Part shown: positions 1 to 7,859 of the stretch, one piece after another | How positions within the stretch are numbered: the stretch's first letter is position 1 | How the letters are laid out: every line of letters begins with the position of its first letter | Assembly: GCA_023392035.1 (NCBI GenBank) | Contig: JAEVZY010000296.1 | Span: 1 to 21,194, forward strand | Reading direction: 5' to 3' | Source: Pseudomonadota bacterium | GTDB lineage: Bacteria > Pseudomonadota > Gammaproteobacteria > Burkholderiales > Burkholderiaceae_D | DNA length: 21,194 nt | Translations under genes and position numbers: made by a program | Notes under the pieces: model-generated | Database searches by the model: none | Told to the model about the DNA's origin: nothing | The model's input: the letters and a program-made list of their open reading frames with translations, nothing else

Positions 1-1256
1 ACGCCATTCGGATCGTCCCAGTTCGGATCGAGCACCGGATTCTGGGTGGCCGCCACCGTGAAGCGCGAATTGGGATGCGCGGCCTTGCGCCCGGTTTCCT
101 TGGCGATTTGCGGCGTCCAATCCTTGCCCTGCCAGTCGATCAGATGCGCGGGCGGCTGATCGGTCATGCCTTCCCACCAGACGTCGCCGTCATCGGTCAG
201 CGCGACGTTGGTGAAGATGGCGTTCTCACGCATCGAGGCCATGCAATTCGGATTGGAGTGCTCGTTGGTGCCGGGCGCCACGCCGAAGTAACCGGCTTCC
301 GGATTGATGGCATGCAGACGACCATCCGCCTGCGGCTTGATCCAGGCGATGTCTTCACCGATGGTGGTGACTTTCCATCCGCCCAGTTCCTTGGGCGGCA
401 CCAGCATGGCGTAGTTGGTCTTGCCGCAGGCCGAGGGAAAGGCCGCTGCCACATAGTGCTTCCTGCCTTCGGGCGATTGCACGCCGAGGATCAGCATGTG
501 CTCGGCCAGCCAGCCTTGATCGCGCCCCATGTTGGAGGCGATGCGCAGGGCCAGGCACTTCTTGCCCAGGAGGGCATTGCCGCCATAGCCGGAACCGTAG
601 GACCAGATCTCGCGCGTCTCCGGATAGTGCACGATGTACTTGGTCGCATTGCAGGGCCAGGGTACATCCTTCTGACCGGGCGCCAGCGGTGCGCCCACGG
701 AATGCACGCAGGGGACGAAATAGCCATCCTTGCCCAGCACGTCGTACACCGCCCGACCCATGCGGGTCATGATGCGCATGCTGATCACCACATAGGGTGA
801 ATCGGACAGCTCAACGCCGATCTGCGCAATATGCGAGCCCAGCGGTCCCATGGAAAACGGCATCACATACATGGTACGGCCGCGCATCGAGCCGTCGAAC
901 AGGCCATTGAGCGTGGCGCGCATTTCGCCCGGCGCCACCCAGTTGTTGGTGGGGCCGGCGTCTTCTTCTTTTTCGGAACAGATGTAGGTGCGGTCTTCCA
1001 CCCGCGCCACGTCGCTCGGGTCGGACAAGGCCAGGAAACTGTTGGGCCGCTTGGCCGGATTGAGTCTGCGCATGGTGCCCGCGTCCACCAGCTGCTGGCA
1101 CATGCGATCGTATTCTTCCTGCGAACCGTCACACCAGACGATTTGATCAGGCTTGGTCAGGGTCGCGATTTCCGCCACCCAATCGATCAGCTTTTGATTC
1201 TTGACGTAAGACGGTGCGTTTACGGCGGCAAGGCCGCCGGCGCGGGGTTGATTCAT
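1..1256 (-). CDS. pckG: Phosphoenolpyruvate carboxykinase (GTP), 3'-truncated by window edge
   Basis: Converts oxaloacetate plus GTP to phosphoenolpyruvate, CO2 and GDP in gluconeogenesis; cytosolic. The reading frame runs from an ATG at 1254-1256 to the window start without a stop, giving 418 codons of a family usually near 600 residues, so roughly the last third lies outside. The nucleotide-binding kinase-1a loop FPSACGKTN is at about residues 273-281 and contains the reactive Cys typical of GTP-dependent (not ATP-dependent) PEPCK. Other family-typical stretches are YGGNALLGKKCLALRIAS and MRGRTMYVMPFSMGPLGS. The start is supported by an AGGAGA Shine-Dalgarno five bases upstream. A promoter is seen at 1396-1423. 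The gene diverges from the dehydrogenase gene at 1536. Identification is firm; only the C-terminus is unseen. Confidence 0.96.
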   Translation of the reverse strand, partial: MNQPRAGGLAAVNAPSYVKNQKLIDWVAEIATLTKPDQIVWCDGSQEEYDRMCQQLVDAGTMRRLNPAKRPNSFLALSDPSDVARVEDRTYICSEKEEDAGPTNNWVAPGEMRATLNGLFDGSMRGRTMYVMPFSMGPLGSHIAQIGVELSDSPYVVISMRIMTRMGRAVYDVLGKDGYFVPCVHSVGAPLAPGQKDVPWPCNATKYIVHYPETREIWSYGSGYGGNALLGKKCLALRIASNMGRDQGWLAEHMLILGVQSPEGRKHYVAAAFPSACGKTNYAMLVPPKELGGWKVTTIGEDIAWIKPQADGRLHAINPEAGYFGVAPGTNEHSNPNCMASMRENAIFTNVALTDDGDVWWEGMTDQPPAHLIDWQGKDWTPQIAKETGRKAAHPNSRFTVAATQNPVLDPNWDDPNG

Positions 1257-1395
1257 AAAGCTCTCCTGGTCTTTCGAGTTAATAAACGAATTCTCTGGTC
1301 CAGATGCGAGCCTCGCCCGAATCACGCATACGGGCTGGCGCGGAGGGATGAGCGCGAAGTGATGGGTGAAGAGTGGGTGGATTTTACTCCTCAAA

Positions 1396-1423
1396 AAAAT
1401 ACGGTCTCAATGCTTCAAGTCAA
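1396..1423 (-). promoter_or_regulatory. Putative sigma-70 promoter of pckG
   Basis: On the minus strand a -35 TTGACT (1418-1423) is followed after 16 bp by a -10 TATTTT (1396-1401). Transcription would start near 1390 and leave a leader of about 130 nt before the pckG ATG. The rest of the 279-bp divergent region (1257-1535) shows nothing else I can name. Confidence 0.5.
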
Positions 1424-1523
1424 AGCTGTAGTAGAAAGTAGCACGGGAATGTAGTAATCCCATGCTGCACTGCGGCGAGTGCTTTGGGCTGGAACGTGCA
1501 GCGCAGGAAGCCGCGGCCTGCCT

Positions 1524-1529
1524 TAGAAT
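1524..1529 (+). promoter_or_regulatory. Putative -10 element abutting the dehydrogenase start codon
   Basis: TAGAAT (five of six matches to TATAAT) ends only six bases before the ATG at 1536. There is no Shine-Dalgarno between them and no good -35 at the expected distance. Initiation at the usual distance would fall on or next to the ATG, so the mRNA may be leaderless. Confidence 0.35.
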
Positions 1530-1535
1530 TTCGCC

Positions 1536-2510
1536 ATGAAAATCGCCATACTCGATGACTACCAGGACGTGGTTCGCCAGCTCGATTGCTTTCGTTTGCT
1601 GGACGGCCATGAGGTCAAAATCTTCCGCCACGGATCGCAAGGCGTGGGCCATCTTGCCGTGCGGCTGGCGCCGTTCGAGGCGCTGGTCCTGATTCGTGAA
1701 CGCACCAGCTTCCCGAAGGCATTGCTGGAGCGGCTGCCGAATTTGCGCATCATTTCGCAGACCGGCAAGGTCTCGGGCCACATCGATGTCGCTGCCGCCA
1801 GCGCGCGCGGCATCCGCATCCTGGAAGGCAGCGGCGACCCCACCGCGCCGGCCGAACTGACCTGGGCCCTGATCATGGCCGCCATGCGCCGCGTGCCGCA
1901 ATACGCGGCCAATCTCAAGCAAGGGCTTTGGCAGCATGTCTCCGATGAACCGCGCTTGAACACCCTTGGCCTGGCGCTGAAGAACCGCACGCTGTGCATC
2001 TGGGGCTACGGCAAAATCGGCAAGCTGGTGGCTGGCTACGGTCGCGCCTTCGGCATGAAGGTGCGGGTCTGGGGCAGTGAAAGCAGCCGCGCCCGCGCCG
2101 CGGCCGATGGTCATGCCGCAGCCGCCAGCCGCGAAGAATTTTTTGCCGGCGCCGATGTGCTGAGCCTGCATCTGCGCCTGACGCCGGAAACCCGGGGACT
2201 GGTCAATGCAGAAGATCTGGCGCGCATGAAGCCGACCGCTCTGTTCGTCAATACCAGCCGGGCCGAGCTGGTGCAGCCCGGTGTGCTGGAAGCCGCACTC
2301 AACGCCGGCCGACCGGGTCGGGCAGCGCTTGACGTGTTCGAGACCGAGCCGCTGCCGCGCGACAGCGCTCTGCTGCGCATGGACAGCGTGCTGGCCACGC
2401 CCCATCTGGGTTATGTGGAGAAGGATGGCTACGAGATGTACTTCGGCGCCGCGTTCTCGAACCTGATCGATTTCATCGAAGGCAGGCCGAAGAACGTCCT
2501 CAATCCCTGA
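1536..2510 (+). CDS. D-isomer-specific 2-hydroxyacid dehydrogenase family protein
   Basis: An NAD(P)-dependent oxidoreductase of the D-2-hydroxyacid dehydrogenase superfamily (phosphoglycerate, glycerate and hydroxypyruvate reductase relatives). It is 324 residues, normal for the family. The Rossmann fingerprint GYGKIG is at 157-162. The catalytic triad is readable: Arg242 in NTSRAELV, Glu271 in DVFETEP and His290 in TPHLGYVE. The Gly that usually follows the catalytic Arg is Ala here. The N-terminal substrate-binding half includes ISQTGKVSGHID (73-84), resembling relatives with a TG-x(4)-HID segment. The substrate cannot be read from sequence. It stands alone on the + strand, 80 bp ahead of the transporter gene. 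No Shine-Dalgarno precedes the ATG. Confidence 0.92.
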   Translation: MKIAILDDYQDVVRQLDCFRLLDGHEVKIFRHGSQGVGHLAVRLAPFEALVLIRERTSFPKALLERLPNLRIISQTGKVSGHIDVAAASARGIRILEGSGDPTAPAELTWALIMAAMRRVPQYAANLKQGLWQHVSDEPRLNTLGLALKNRTLCIWGYGKIGKLVAGYGRAFGMKVRVWGSESSRARAAADGHAAAASREEFFAGADVLSLHLRLTPETRGLVNAEDLARMKPTALFVNTSRAELVQPGVLEAALNAGRPGRAALDVFETEPLPRDSALLRMDSVLATPHLGYVEKDGYEMYFGAAFSNLIDFIEGRPKNVLNP

Positions 2511-2590
2511 GGCGGCATGGCCGGGCGCCGGCCGGCAAGAAACCGGCGTCTTGGCTACACTGGCCGCCCCACATTCCACGCGCATTGTTC

Positions 2591-3757
2591 ATGAAAACCA
2601 GGCTCTGGTCGCTCACGCTCGGAAATTTCGCCATCGGCACCGGGGCCATGATCATTGCCGGCATGCTCAACGATTTGACGGCCGGCCTGCATGTGACGCC
2701 GGCCGCTATCGGCGCGGTGATCTCGGCTTTTGCCCTCACCATCTGCCTCGGCGGACCGCCGCTGGCGGGCCTCACCAGCCGCATCGAGCGTCGTCCCTTG
2801 CTGGTGGCTTGCCTGGGCATCTATGCGCTGATGCACCTGCTGGCTTCGCTGGTGTCCAGCTACGAGATGCTGCTGCTGGTGCGCGTCCTGACTGCGATCG
2901 GCGCTGCCCTGTTCACCTCGCAAGCGGCGGCCAGCGCCAGCCTGATGGTGGCGCCCAGCGAGCGCGGCCGCGCCATTGCGATGGTATTCCTGGGCTGGTC
3001 GATTTCCGCCGTGCTCGGTTTGCCCATGGGTTCCTGGCTTGGTGCCCACATCGGATGGCGGCCGACCATGGCGCTGGTGGGATTATTGTCGGCGCTGTGC
3101 GCCCTGCTGGTCTGGCGCCAGGTGCCCGCCGGCCTTTACGTTGCGCCCATGGACCGCGCCGCCTGGCGTGCCCTGGCGCGGCACACGCCCTTGCTGTTGA
3201 CGGTGGCTGTCACCGCCGTTCAAGCGGCCGGCCAATTCACCGTGCTGTCCTACCTGGCCTTGCTGTTGCGCGATTCGCTGGCGGCCAGCCCGACCCTGAT
3301 CAGCCTGATGTTTGCCTGCTTCGGCATAGCCGGTGTCAGCGGCAACCTGCTTGGCATGCGCTTCATCGATCGTCTGGGTGCGGCGCGCGTGGTGCTGCTG
3401 GCCATGGCCTGCATGGCCAGCGCCCATGCCTTGTGGCCGCTGGCCACCGGCTCGACCGTGCTGACGGCGGCGTTGATCGCCTTGTGGGGACTGGGCTGTT
3501 TTTCGGTGAACGGCATCCAGCAGGCGCGCTTGGTGAGCCTGGCGCCGACGCTGGCCAGCGCCTCGGTCGCACTCAATTCATCGGCGATCTATCTGGGACA
3601 GGCGATCGGCGCCCTGGCCGGCGGAGCCCTGATCGCCGCCGGCGGCAGTCGCTGGTTGCCGATTGCCGGCAGCATCTTGATCGCATGCGCGATGCTGCTC
3701 TCGCAATGGGCCGCCGTGAAAGCGGCACAGGTGAGGATTGCGCCCGGTCGCGCTTGA
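2591..3757 (+). CDS. MFS transporter (drug/metabolite exporter-like, DHA1 type)
   Basis: An inner-membrane secondary transporter of about 388 residues with some twelve hydrophobic helices, typical of bacterial MFS exporters. The loop after the second helix carries LAGLTSRIERRPLL, a version of the MFS motif A (G-x-x-x-D/S-R-x-G/E-R-R). The helix-4 region has LLLVRVLTAIGAALFTSQAAAS and helix 5 has GWSISAVLGLPMGSWLG, resembling the exporter-specific motif C region of YdhP/AraJ-like permeases. The substrate is unknown. An in-frame TTG lies six bases upstream (2585); ATG 2591 is preferred. A TACACT -10-like element is at 2556-2561. The gene ends 14 bp from the stop of the convergent gene at 3772. 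Confidence 0.9.
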   Translation: MKTRLWSLTLGNFAIGTGAMIIAGMLNDLTAGLHVTPAAIGAVISAFALTICLGGPPLAGLTSRIERRPLLVACLGIYALMHLLASLVSSYEMLLLVRVLTAIGAALFTSQAAASASLMVAPSERGRAIAMVFLGWSISAVLGLPMGSWLGAHIGWRPTMALVGLLSALCALLVWRQVPAGLYVAPMDRAAWRALARHTPLLLTVAVTAVQAAGQFTVLSYLALLLRDSLAASPTLISLMFACFGIAGVSGNLLGMRFIDRLGAARVVLLAMACMASAHALWPLATGSTVLTAALIALWGLGCFSVNGIQQARLVSLAPTLASASVALNSSAIYLGQAIGALAGGALIAAGGSRWLPIAGSILIACAMLLSQWAAVKAAQVRIAPGRA

Positions 3758-3771
3758 AGGTTCCGCTTTGG

Positions 3772-4524
3772 TCAGCCGTTGAGATCGGTGGACAAATCCA
3801 GGCGGGTACGCACCACCACTTCGCGCCGCGGCGCCGTGCGGCCGAGATGCACCCAGCCCGGCGGCCAGGGCAAGGCCGGGCCCTGGTAAGGCGGCACACC
3901 CTGCTTGACCGCGATCACCGGCAGCGATTCGGGAATCGGGCCATCGCGTTGATCCCAGCCCAGGGTATAGGCGTAATTGGGCAGCAGGGCCTCGCAAACC
4001 GTTTCGAACCAGGCGGCATGGTCTTCATCGCGACCCAGCGCATGCGCCAGGCCTTCCGGATCGAAGCGCGCCAACTCGGAGGCCAGGTCGGAGGTGCTGG
4101 CGCCGGGTGCGTCGCCCCAGCCCATCACCGGATTGAGGTTGTAGTCGGAGCCCGAGCCATACCAGCCCTCGCGTCGCCGCCGCTGCATCCAATGGCGCGG
4201 CCCGGTAAACAAATGCCAGCGCCAGTGCAAACCGGAGGCATTGGGCCAGCTGTACAGATAAAGCCTTTGATAGCCGGCGCGATGCAATTCACGCACCATC
4301 GCCATCAGGCGCGCATGCGGCATGCGATCGGGACGCGCGCGACTGAACAGGATGGGTTCGCCGTCGGCATGTTGCACGCCATCGGAAGACAGATTGAGAT
4401 CGAGGGTGCGGCCTTCCGCGCCGAAGCGCGCGCTGATCCAGCCGGTCATGAGATTGACCGACGTGACCACGCCGTAACCACGATGGCGATGAAAGATGAC
4501 AGTGCCTGGTGCAACAGGTTTCAT
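3772..4524 (-). CDS. Conserved-looking protein of unknown function, 250 aa
   Basis: I do not recognise this family. It encodes 250 residues with no signal peptide or membrane segment, so it is probably cytoplasmic. The N-terminus (PGTVIFHRHRGYGVVTSVN, then GWISARFG) reads like a small beta-barrel of the CarD/Tudor-like kind, with alternating hydrophobic and glycine residues. The middle is unusually rich in Trp, Tyr and Arg (for example LYLYSWPNASGLHWRWHLF and WMQRRRREGWYGSGSDYNLN). A later stretch contains FDPEGLAHALGRDEDHAAWFETVCEALLPNYAYTLGWD. The composition looks like a folded, genuinely translated protein. TTG 4530 is an alternative start; ATG 4524 is preferred. It is convergent with the MFS gene and divergent from the asparaginase-like gene. 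Confidence 0.75.
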   Translation of the reverse strand: MKPVAPGTVIFHRHRGYGVVTSVNLMTGWISARFGAEGRTLDLNLSSDGVQHADGEPILFSRARPDRMPHARLMAMVRELHRAGYQRLYLYSWPNASGLHWRWHLFTGPRHWMQRRRREGWYGSGSDYNLNPVMGWGDAPGASTSDLASELARFDPEGLAHALGRDEDHAAWFETVCEALLPNYAYTLGWDQRDGPIPESLPVIAVKQGVPPYQGPALPWPPGWVHLGRTAPRREVVVRTRLDLSTDLNG

Positions 4525-4703
4525 TGGCAAATCCGGTTCAATGAGGGCCCAGTGTAACGAACAATGCCGCGCTTGCGACAGGGCCTGTACGCAAATATCG
4601 AGAGTGAATGTTGCTTGGGGAATCGCCAGAAGACAAGGCTTGGCAAGTGGCCAAGTTTTGAGCGGGTGGCGGCGATTTAATTCCGGCCGAAGGCGAAAAT
4701 AAC

Positions 4704-4709
4704 TACAAT
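4704..4709 (+). promoter_or_regulatory. Putative -10 element of the asparaginase-like gene
   Basis: TACAAT (five of six) ends 15 bp before the ATG at 4725, implying a leader of under about ten nucleotides with no Shine-Dalgarno. The -35 region (around 4681-4686, TTCCGG) is poor. Confidence 0.35.
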
Positions 4710-4724
4710 CAAAAACCCCTTTTC

Positions 4725-5222
4725 ATGAATTCGCCCATGTCTGTATTGGTCATCGCCGCCGGCGGCACGTTTGACAAGCGCTACGATGAAATTCGCGGCG
4801 TGCTGGATTTTGGCGAAAGCCATCTGCCGCAGGTGCTGCAGGACAGCCGCATCACTGCGCCGCATCGCCTGCAGGTCCTGCCCTTGCTCGATTCGCTGGA
4901 TATGGTCGATGCCGATCGCGAACGCATCGCGCAGGCCTGTCGTCAGGCGAGCGAGCCCGGCGTCGTGATCGTGCACGGCACCGACACCATGCAGACCACG
5001 GCCGAAACCCTGGCGCGCGCGACGCTTGGCAAGACCATCGTGCTGACCGGCGCCATGATTCCGTTTGATGTGGCGCGCTCCGATGCGCTGTTCAACTTCG
5101 GCTATGCGCTGGCGCTGGCCCAGCACCTGCCCATCGGGGTGTACGTGGCGATGAACGGCACGCTCTTCAAGTGGGATGAAGTGCGCAAGAATCGCGAGGC
5201 CGGTCGCTTCGAGCGACGCTGA
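4725..5222 (+). CDS. Single-domain asparaginase-like protein
   Basis: It corresponds to the N-terminal catalytic domain of bacterial L-asparaginases (asparagine to aspartate plus ammonia). It is only 165 residues against about 330 for the full enzyme; the smaller C-terminal domain is absent. The active-site set is still present: Thr15 in AAGGTFDKRY (like Thr12 of E. coli type II enzyme), Tyr20, Thr86-Asp87 in VHGTDTM (like Thr89-Asp90) and Lys155 in DEVRKNR (like Lys162). LTGAMIPF (108-114) matches the conserved VGAMRP segment. The stop is a clean TGA after RFERR with no remnant of the second domain downstream, so this looks like a stable short form rather than a fresh truncation. Whether it hydrolyses Asn or another substrate is not known. 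A second in-frame ATG is at 4737. Confidence 0.85.
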   Translation: MNSPMSVLVIAAGGTFDKRYDEIRGVLDFGESHLPQVLQDSRITAPHRLQVLPLLDSLDMVDADRERIAQACRQASEPGVVIVHGTDTMQTTAETLARATLGKTIVLTGAMIPFDVARSDALFNFGYALALAQHLPIGVYVAMNGTLFKWDEVRKNREAGRFERR

Positions 5223-5424
5223 AAGATTCCGCTTCATTCCGCTTGCCTGATCCTGAACTGTTGGCCTTGCGAAATCTTCGGCATCGCTCTGCGCCAAGCA
5301 TGAGCAATTTCATATGCCAAGGCCGTCGATATTGTCCAAACCTGTATTCGGAGAGTGCTGACTTGCTTAGTCTGGACCAAAGACCGCACCGGACCACCGG
5401 CGGCTTCGTTCAGAGGGCAAATTC

Positions 5425-6387
5425 ATGTCTTGGCAGACCATCTCGCGTGACCGCAGAAGATTGGTGATTGCAGTTGCGTGTTTCCTGATGGTCTCGTGTG
5501 GTGGCGGCAGCGGCGACAACTCGGGGACCTTGAGTTCGCAGAGTTCGGGGAGTTCGCTCAATCTGTCGTTTGAACCGAGCGCGCCGGCGGCGGTCAATGA
5601 CACCGCGACCGATGGCCTGGCCTGGTTCAACTATCGTCGCCAGCAAATCGGCCTGTCGGCAATGAGCCGCAATCCTCAGCTGGACCAGGCTGCGCTGGCA
5701 CACTCCGTCTATCAGCAGAAGAACAACGTCATCTCGCACGATGAGACGCCCGGCTCGCCGGGCTATACCGGCAGCGACCTGGGCCAACGCATTGCCGCCA
5801 CGGGATATGTCTTCAGTTCCAACCGCTTCGCCTATGGTGAAGTGATATCGGCCACCGGCAGCACCTCCGGCTTTGCCGCCGCGGAAGACCTGATCACGGC
5901 CATCTATCACCGCTTCGTGATTTTCGAGCCGACGTTTTACGAAACCGGCGGCGGCAGTGCCACCGTCGCCGGCGGATACACCTATTTCACCGCCAACTTC
6001 ACCGCCAACGGACTGGATCACGGCCTCGGACGCGGCATGTTCGTCATGTATCCACGGCCTTCCCAGCAGGGTGTGCCGGTGAATTTCTTTTCCGACCGGG
6101 AACTACCCGATCCGGTGCCCGAGCGCAACGAGGTGGGATTTCCGATCAGCGTGCATGCCGACATCACCTCCAGTGTGGTGGTCAACACCTTCACCGTGCA
6201 GCCGCAGGGCGGCAGTCCCCTGGCGGCCAAGCTTCTTTCCAGCGCCACCGATACGGAAACACCTTCTTCGGTCGCGGCCATCATTCCGATCATGCCTTTG
6301 GCTTCCGGCACCGTGCACCAGGTGCATTTCACCGGCAGCGTCGATGGCGTGGCGGTCGACCGCAGCTGGAGCTTTACTACCCGCTAG
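5425..6387 (+). CDS. CAP (SCP/YkwD-like) domain lipoprotein
   Basis: A secreted lipoprotein of 320 residues. The start ATG has a GAGG Shine-Dalgarno eight bases upstream. Residues 1-25 form a signal peptide with Arg residues, a hydrophobic core and a lipobox FLMVSC with Cys25 as the lipidation site, followed by a Gly/Ser-rich linker. Residues about 60-210 match the CAP superfamily: a Tyr-Arg-Arg plus IGL opening, AALAHSVYQQKNNVISHDE with the conserved His residues, GQRIAATGY, YGEVIS in place of the usual GENI, and YTYFTANF near the end. Residues about 215-320 resemble an Ig-like Big_5 domain ending in SGTVHQVHFTGSVDG and SWSFTTR. Function is unknown; bacterial CAP proteins are extracellular. 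Its last 11 bases overlap the convergent PAP2-family gene. The 202 bp upstream hold nothing I can name apart from a short ATTCCGCTT direct repeat near 5226-5245. Confidence 0.87.
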   Translation: MSWQTISRDRRRLVIAVACFLMVSCGGGSGDNSGTLSSQSSGSSLNLSFEPSAPAAVNDTATDGLAWFNYRRQQIGLSAMSRNPQLDQAALAHSVYQQKNNVISHDETPGSPGYTGSDLGQRIAATGYVFSSNRFAYGEVISATGSTSGFAAAEDLITAIYHRFVIFEPTFYETGGGSATVAGGYTYFTANFTANGLDHGLGRGMFVMYPRPSQQGVPVNFFSDRELPDPVPERNEVGFPISVHADITSSVVVNTFTVQPQGGSPLAAKLLSSATDTETPSSVAAIIPIMPLASGTVHQVHFTGSVDGVAVDRSWSFTTR

Positions 6388-7042
6388 TCAACCCGCCCGC
6401 GTTGCTGGCGCGCTCGATGGCCGGGCCGCGGGTGAATTCGCCGTCGGCCTTGCGCACGTAAGGGCGATCATGCCCGGAAAGATAGAGTGCCATGCTGGTC
6501 ACCCAGCGTTGGGTCGGCGCCGGCTCGGCATAGGTGGTGGGAATCAGCGACAGCATGGTCAATCCGACCACCCAGCGCTGCAAGCGCAAATCCGGGCTGT
6601 GTTCAAAGCGCTTGATGAAGGTAATCGCCACCAGCAGCCCGAGGCCGACGCCGGTAACCACTTCCGACAGCGAGTGAAAGTGCAGCACCAGCCGGGAAAC
6701 GGAAATCAGCATGGCCAGGGCCGTGGCCAGCAACATGCCGGTCTTGCGCCAGCCCGGCGCGGCCGAGCGCAGCAAGAGCCAGCCCAGCACCGGCAGGATG
6801 GCGCAGGCGCGCATGGCATGTCCGCTCACGCCGGTAAAGTCCAGGCCGGGAATACCGATGCCCCAGCCGATGAAAGCGATCTTGCTGGCCAGCACCACAA
6901 AGGAGCCAGCGCCGAACAGGACGCACCAGGTGAATGCCATGCGCCAGGCGCCGGCACTGGCCAGCCACAGCACGATGGCGGCGGCGGCCGGCATGGTAAT
7001 CAGGCTGTCGCCGATAAAGGTAATGGAATGCCAGGGAATCAT
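6377..7042 (-). CDS. PAP2-family phosphatase-like membrane protein
   Basis: A polytopic inner-membrane protein of about 221 residues related to phosphatidic acid phosphatase type 2 / acid phosphatases. The second motif is present as GVSGHAMRA and the third as SRLVLHFHSLSEVVTG, giving the two catalytic His residues and the Arg. Two departures from the textbook signature are seen: the final Asp of SR-x5-H-x3-D is Glu, and the first K-x6-RP motif is not intact (KIAFIGWGIG instead). Several hydrophobic helices flank the motifs. The last 40 or so residues are hydrophilic and contain SGHDRPYVRKADGEF. A GTG at 7051 is an in-frame alternative start. It lies downstream of the glycosylase gene on the same strand (134-143 bp apart) and overlaps the CAP gene tail to tail by 11 bp. 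Confidence 0.85.
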   Translation of the reverse strand: MIPWHSITFIGDSLITMPAAAAIVLWLASAGAWRMAFTWCVLFGAGSFVVLASKIAFIGWGIGIPGLDFTGVSGHAMRACAILPVLGWLLLRSAAPGWRKTGMLLATALAMLISVSRLVLHFHSLSEVVTGVGLGLLVAITFIKRFEHSPDLRLQRWVVGLTMLSLIPTTYAEPAPTQRWVTSMALYLSGHDRPYVRKADGEFTRGPAIERASNAGGLTSG

Positions 7043-7185
7043 TGAATGCACGTTCTTGAAATGCGAGTCTTGCGTGGATCACAGGAACCGAGCTTGCAGT
7101 CTTTTATTACATATGACTTCACTGGGCGCCCGGTTGAGATTGTGCAAATAGGGCCGGTCGGGGCGACGCCACGCAACGAAGCGCA

Positions 7186-7770
7186 TCAAGGCAGATGCGA
7201 TGCTTTCCTTGAAAAGCGGCGCGGCTTGCCGGAAACCCAGGGGTTGTCGGCAAGCAGGAAACGCAGCGGTGCCTGCGCCCATTCCCCAGCGTAATGCACG
7301 CCTATGCGCGGAGTGGTCAGGATTTCGCCCACTGCGTAATCATCCGCGGCAATGAAGAGTGGGCCTTGGCACAGATCGGCACGGTTGTTGCCGAGATTCA
7401 CGTCCATGGCCTTGCACAGCAGGCCTGGTCCGCGTGTGTCGAGCGCAATTCCACTCACAGGTTCCAACGCCCGCAGCAAGACTGCGCAGCCGCGCCCTTG
7501 CGCTTCGGTCACCACATTCAGGCAGTGGTGCATGCCGTAGATGAGATAGACGTAGGCATGTCCCGGCGGTCCGAACATGACTTGCGTACGCGGCGTGACA
7601 CCGCGTCGCGAGTGGGCCGCCAGATCATGCTCGCCGACATAGGCCTCGACTTCCGTGATGCGGCCGATCCTGGTGCCGGCTGGTGTTCGATGCACCAGAA
7701 GCTTGCCCAGCAAGTCGCGCGCCACCGCCACCGTGTCGCGGTCATAGAAATCACGATCCAGTTGCTGCAT
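7186..7770 (-). CDS. mpg: 3-methyladenine DNA glycosylase (AAG/MPG family)
   Basis: Excises alkylated purines (3-methyladenine, hypoxanthine and similar) to start base excision repair. The 194-residue protein is normal for bacterial MPG. It shows the full family core: RITEVEAY (37-44) with catalytic Glu42 and the base-stacking Tyr44, AAHSRRG (51-57), FGPPGHAYVYLIYGMHHCLN (66-85) and RGPGLLCKAMDV (113-124). Compared with human AAG, Glu42 corresponds to Glu125, Tyr44 to Tyr127 and His53 to His136. The basic C-terminus (KPRRFSRKASH) suits DNA contact. A factor-independent terminator from the upstream gene sits 15 bp before the ATG, so this gene needs its own promoter, which I could not place. 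Confidence 0.94.
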   Translation of the reverse strand: MQQLDRDFYDRDTVAVARDLLGKLLVHRTPAGTRIGRITEVEAYVGEHDLAAHSRRGVTPRTQVMFGPPGHAYVYLIYGMHHCLNVVTEAQGRGCAVLLRALEPVSGIALDTRGPGLLCKAMDVNLGNNRADLCQGPLFIAADDYAVGEILTTPRIGVHYAGEWAQAPLRFLLADNPWVSGKPRRFSRKASHLP

Positions 7771-7781
7771 GCGCGCCCATG

Positions 7782-7808
7782 AAAAAAGCCCGCGAAAATG
7801 CGGGCTTT
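7782..7808 (-). terminator. Rho-independent terminator of the small gene at 7860-8048
   Basis: A nine-bp perfect stem AAAGCCCGC / GCGGGCTTT (7785-7793 with 7800-7808) has a six-base loop. Read on the minus strand it ends in a run of T residues (7782-7787). It lies between the small gene and the glycosylase gene. Confidence 0.8.
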
Positions 7809-7859
7809 GATGGTATCAGGCAGCGTGTGCCCGATCAGCGTTGCCGTTCGGCGATGTAC

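Noticed and set aside
2516..2555. GC-rich inverted repeats after the dehydrogenase stop (GCCGG/CCGGC)
   Set aside because: No T run follows and such repeats are common in GC-rich spacers; not supported as a terminator.
1407..2585. A 392-codon open frame on - antisense to the dehydrogenase gene
   Set aside because: The + strand product has an intact Rossmann motif and catalytic triad; the antisense product has none.
2551..4557. A 668-codon open frame on + overlapping the MFS gene in another frame and antisense to the 250-aa gene
   Set aside because: It is an out-of-frame reading with Arg/His/Gly-rich composition; the alternative frames give a real transporter and a plausible folded protein.
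5224..5245. Short tandem ATTCCGCTT repeat downstream of the asparaginase-like gene
   Set aside because: Only two copies of nine bases, with no associated structure; likely chance.
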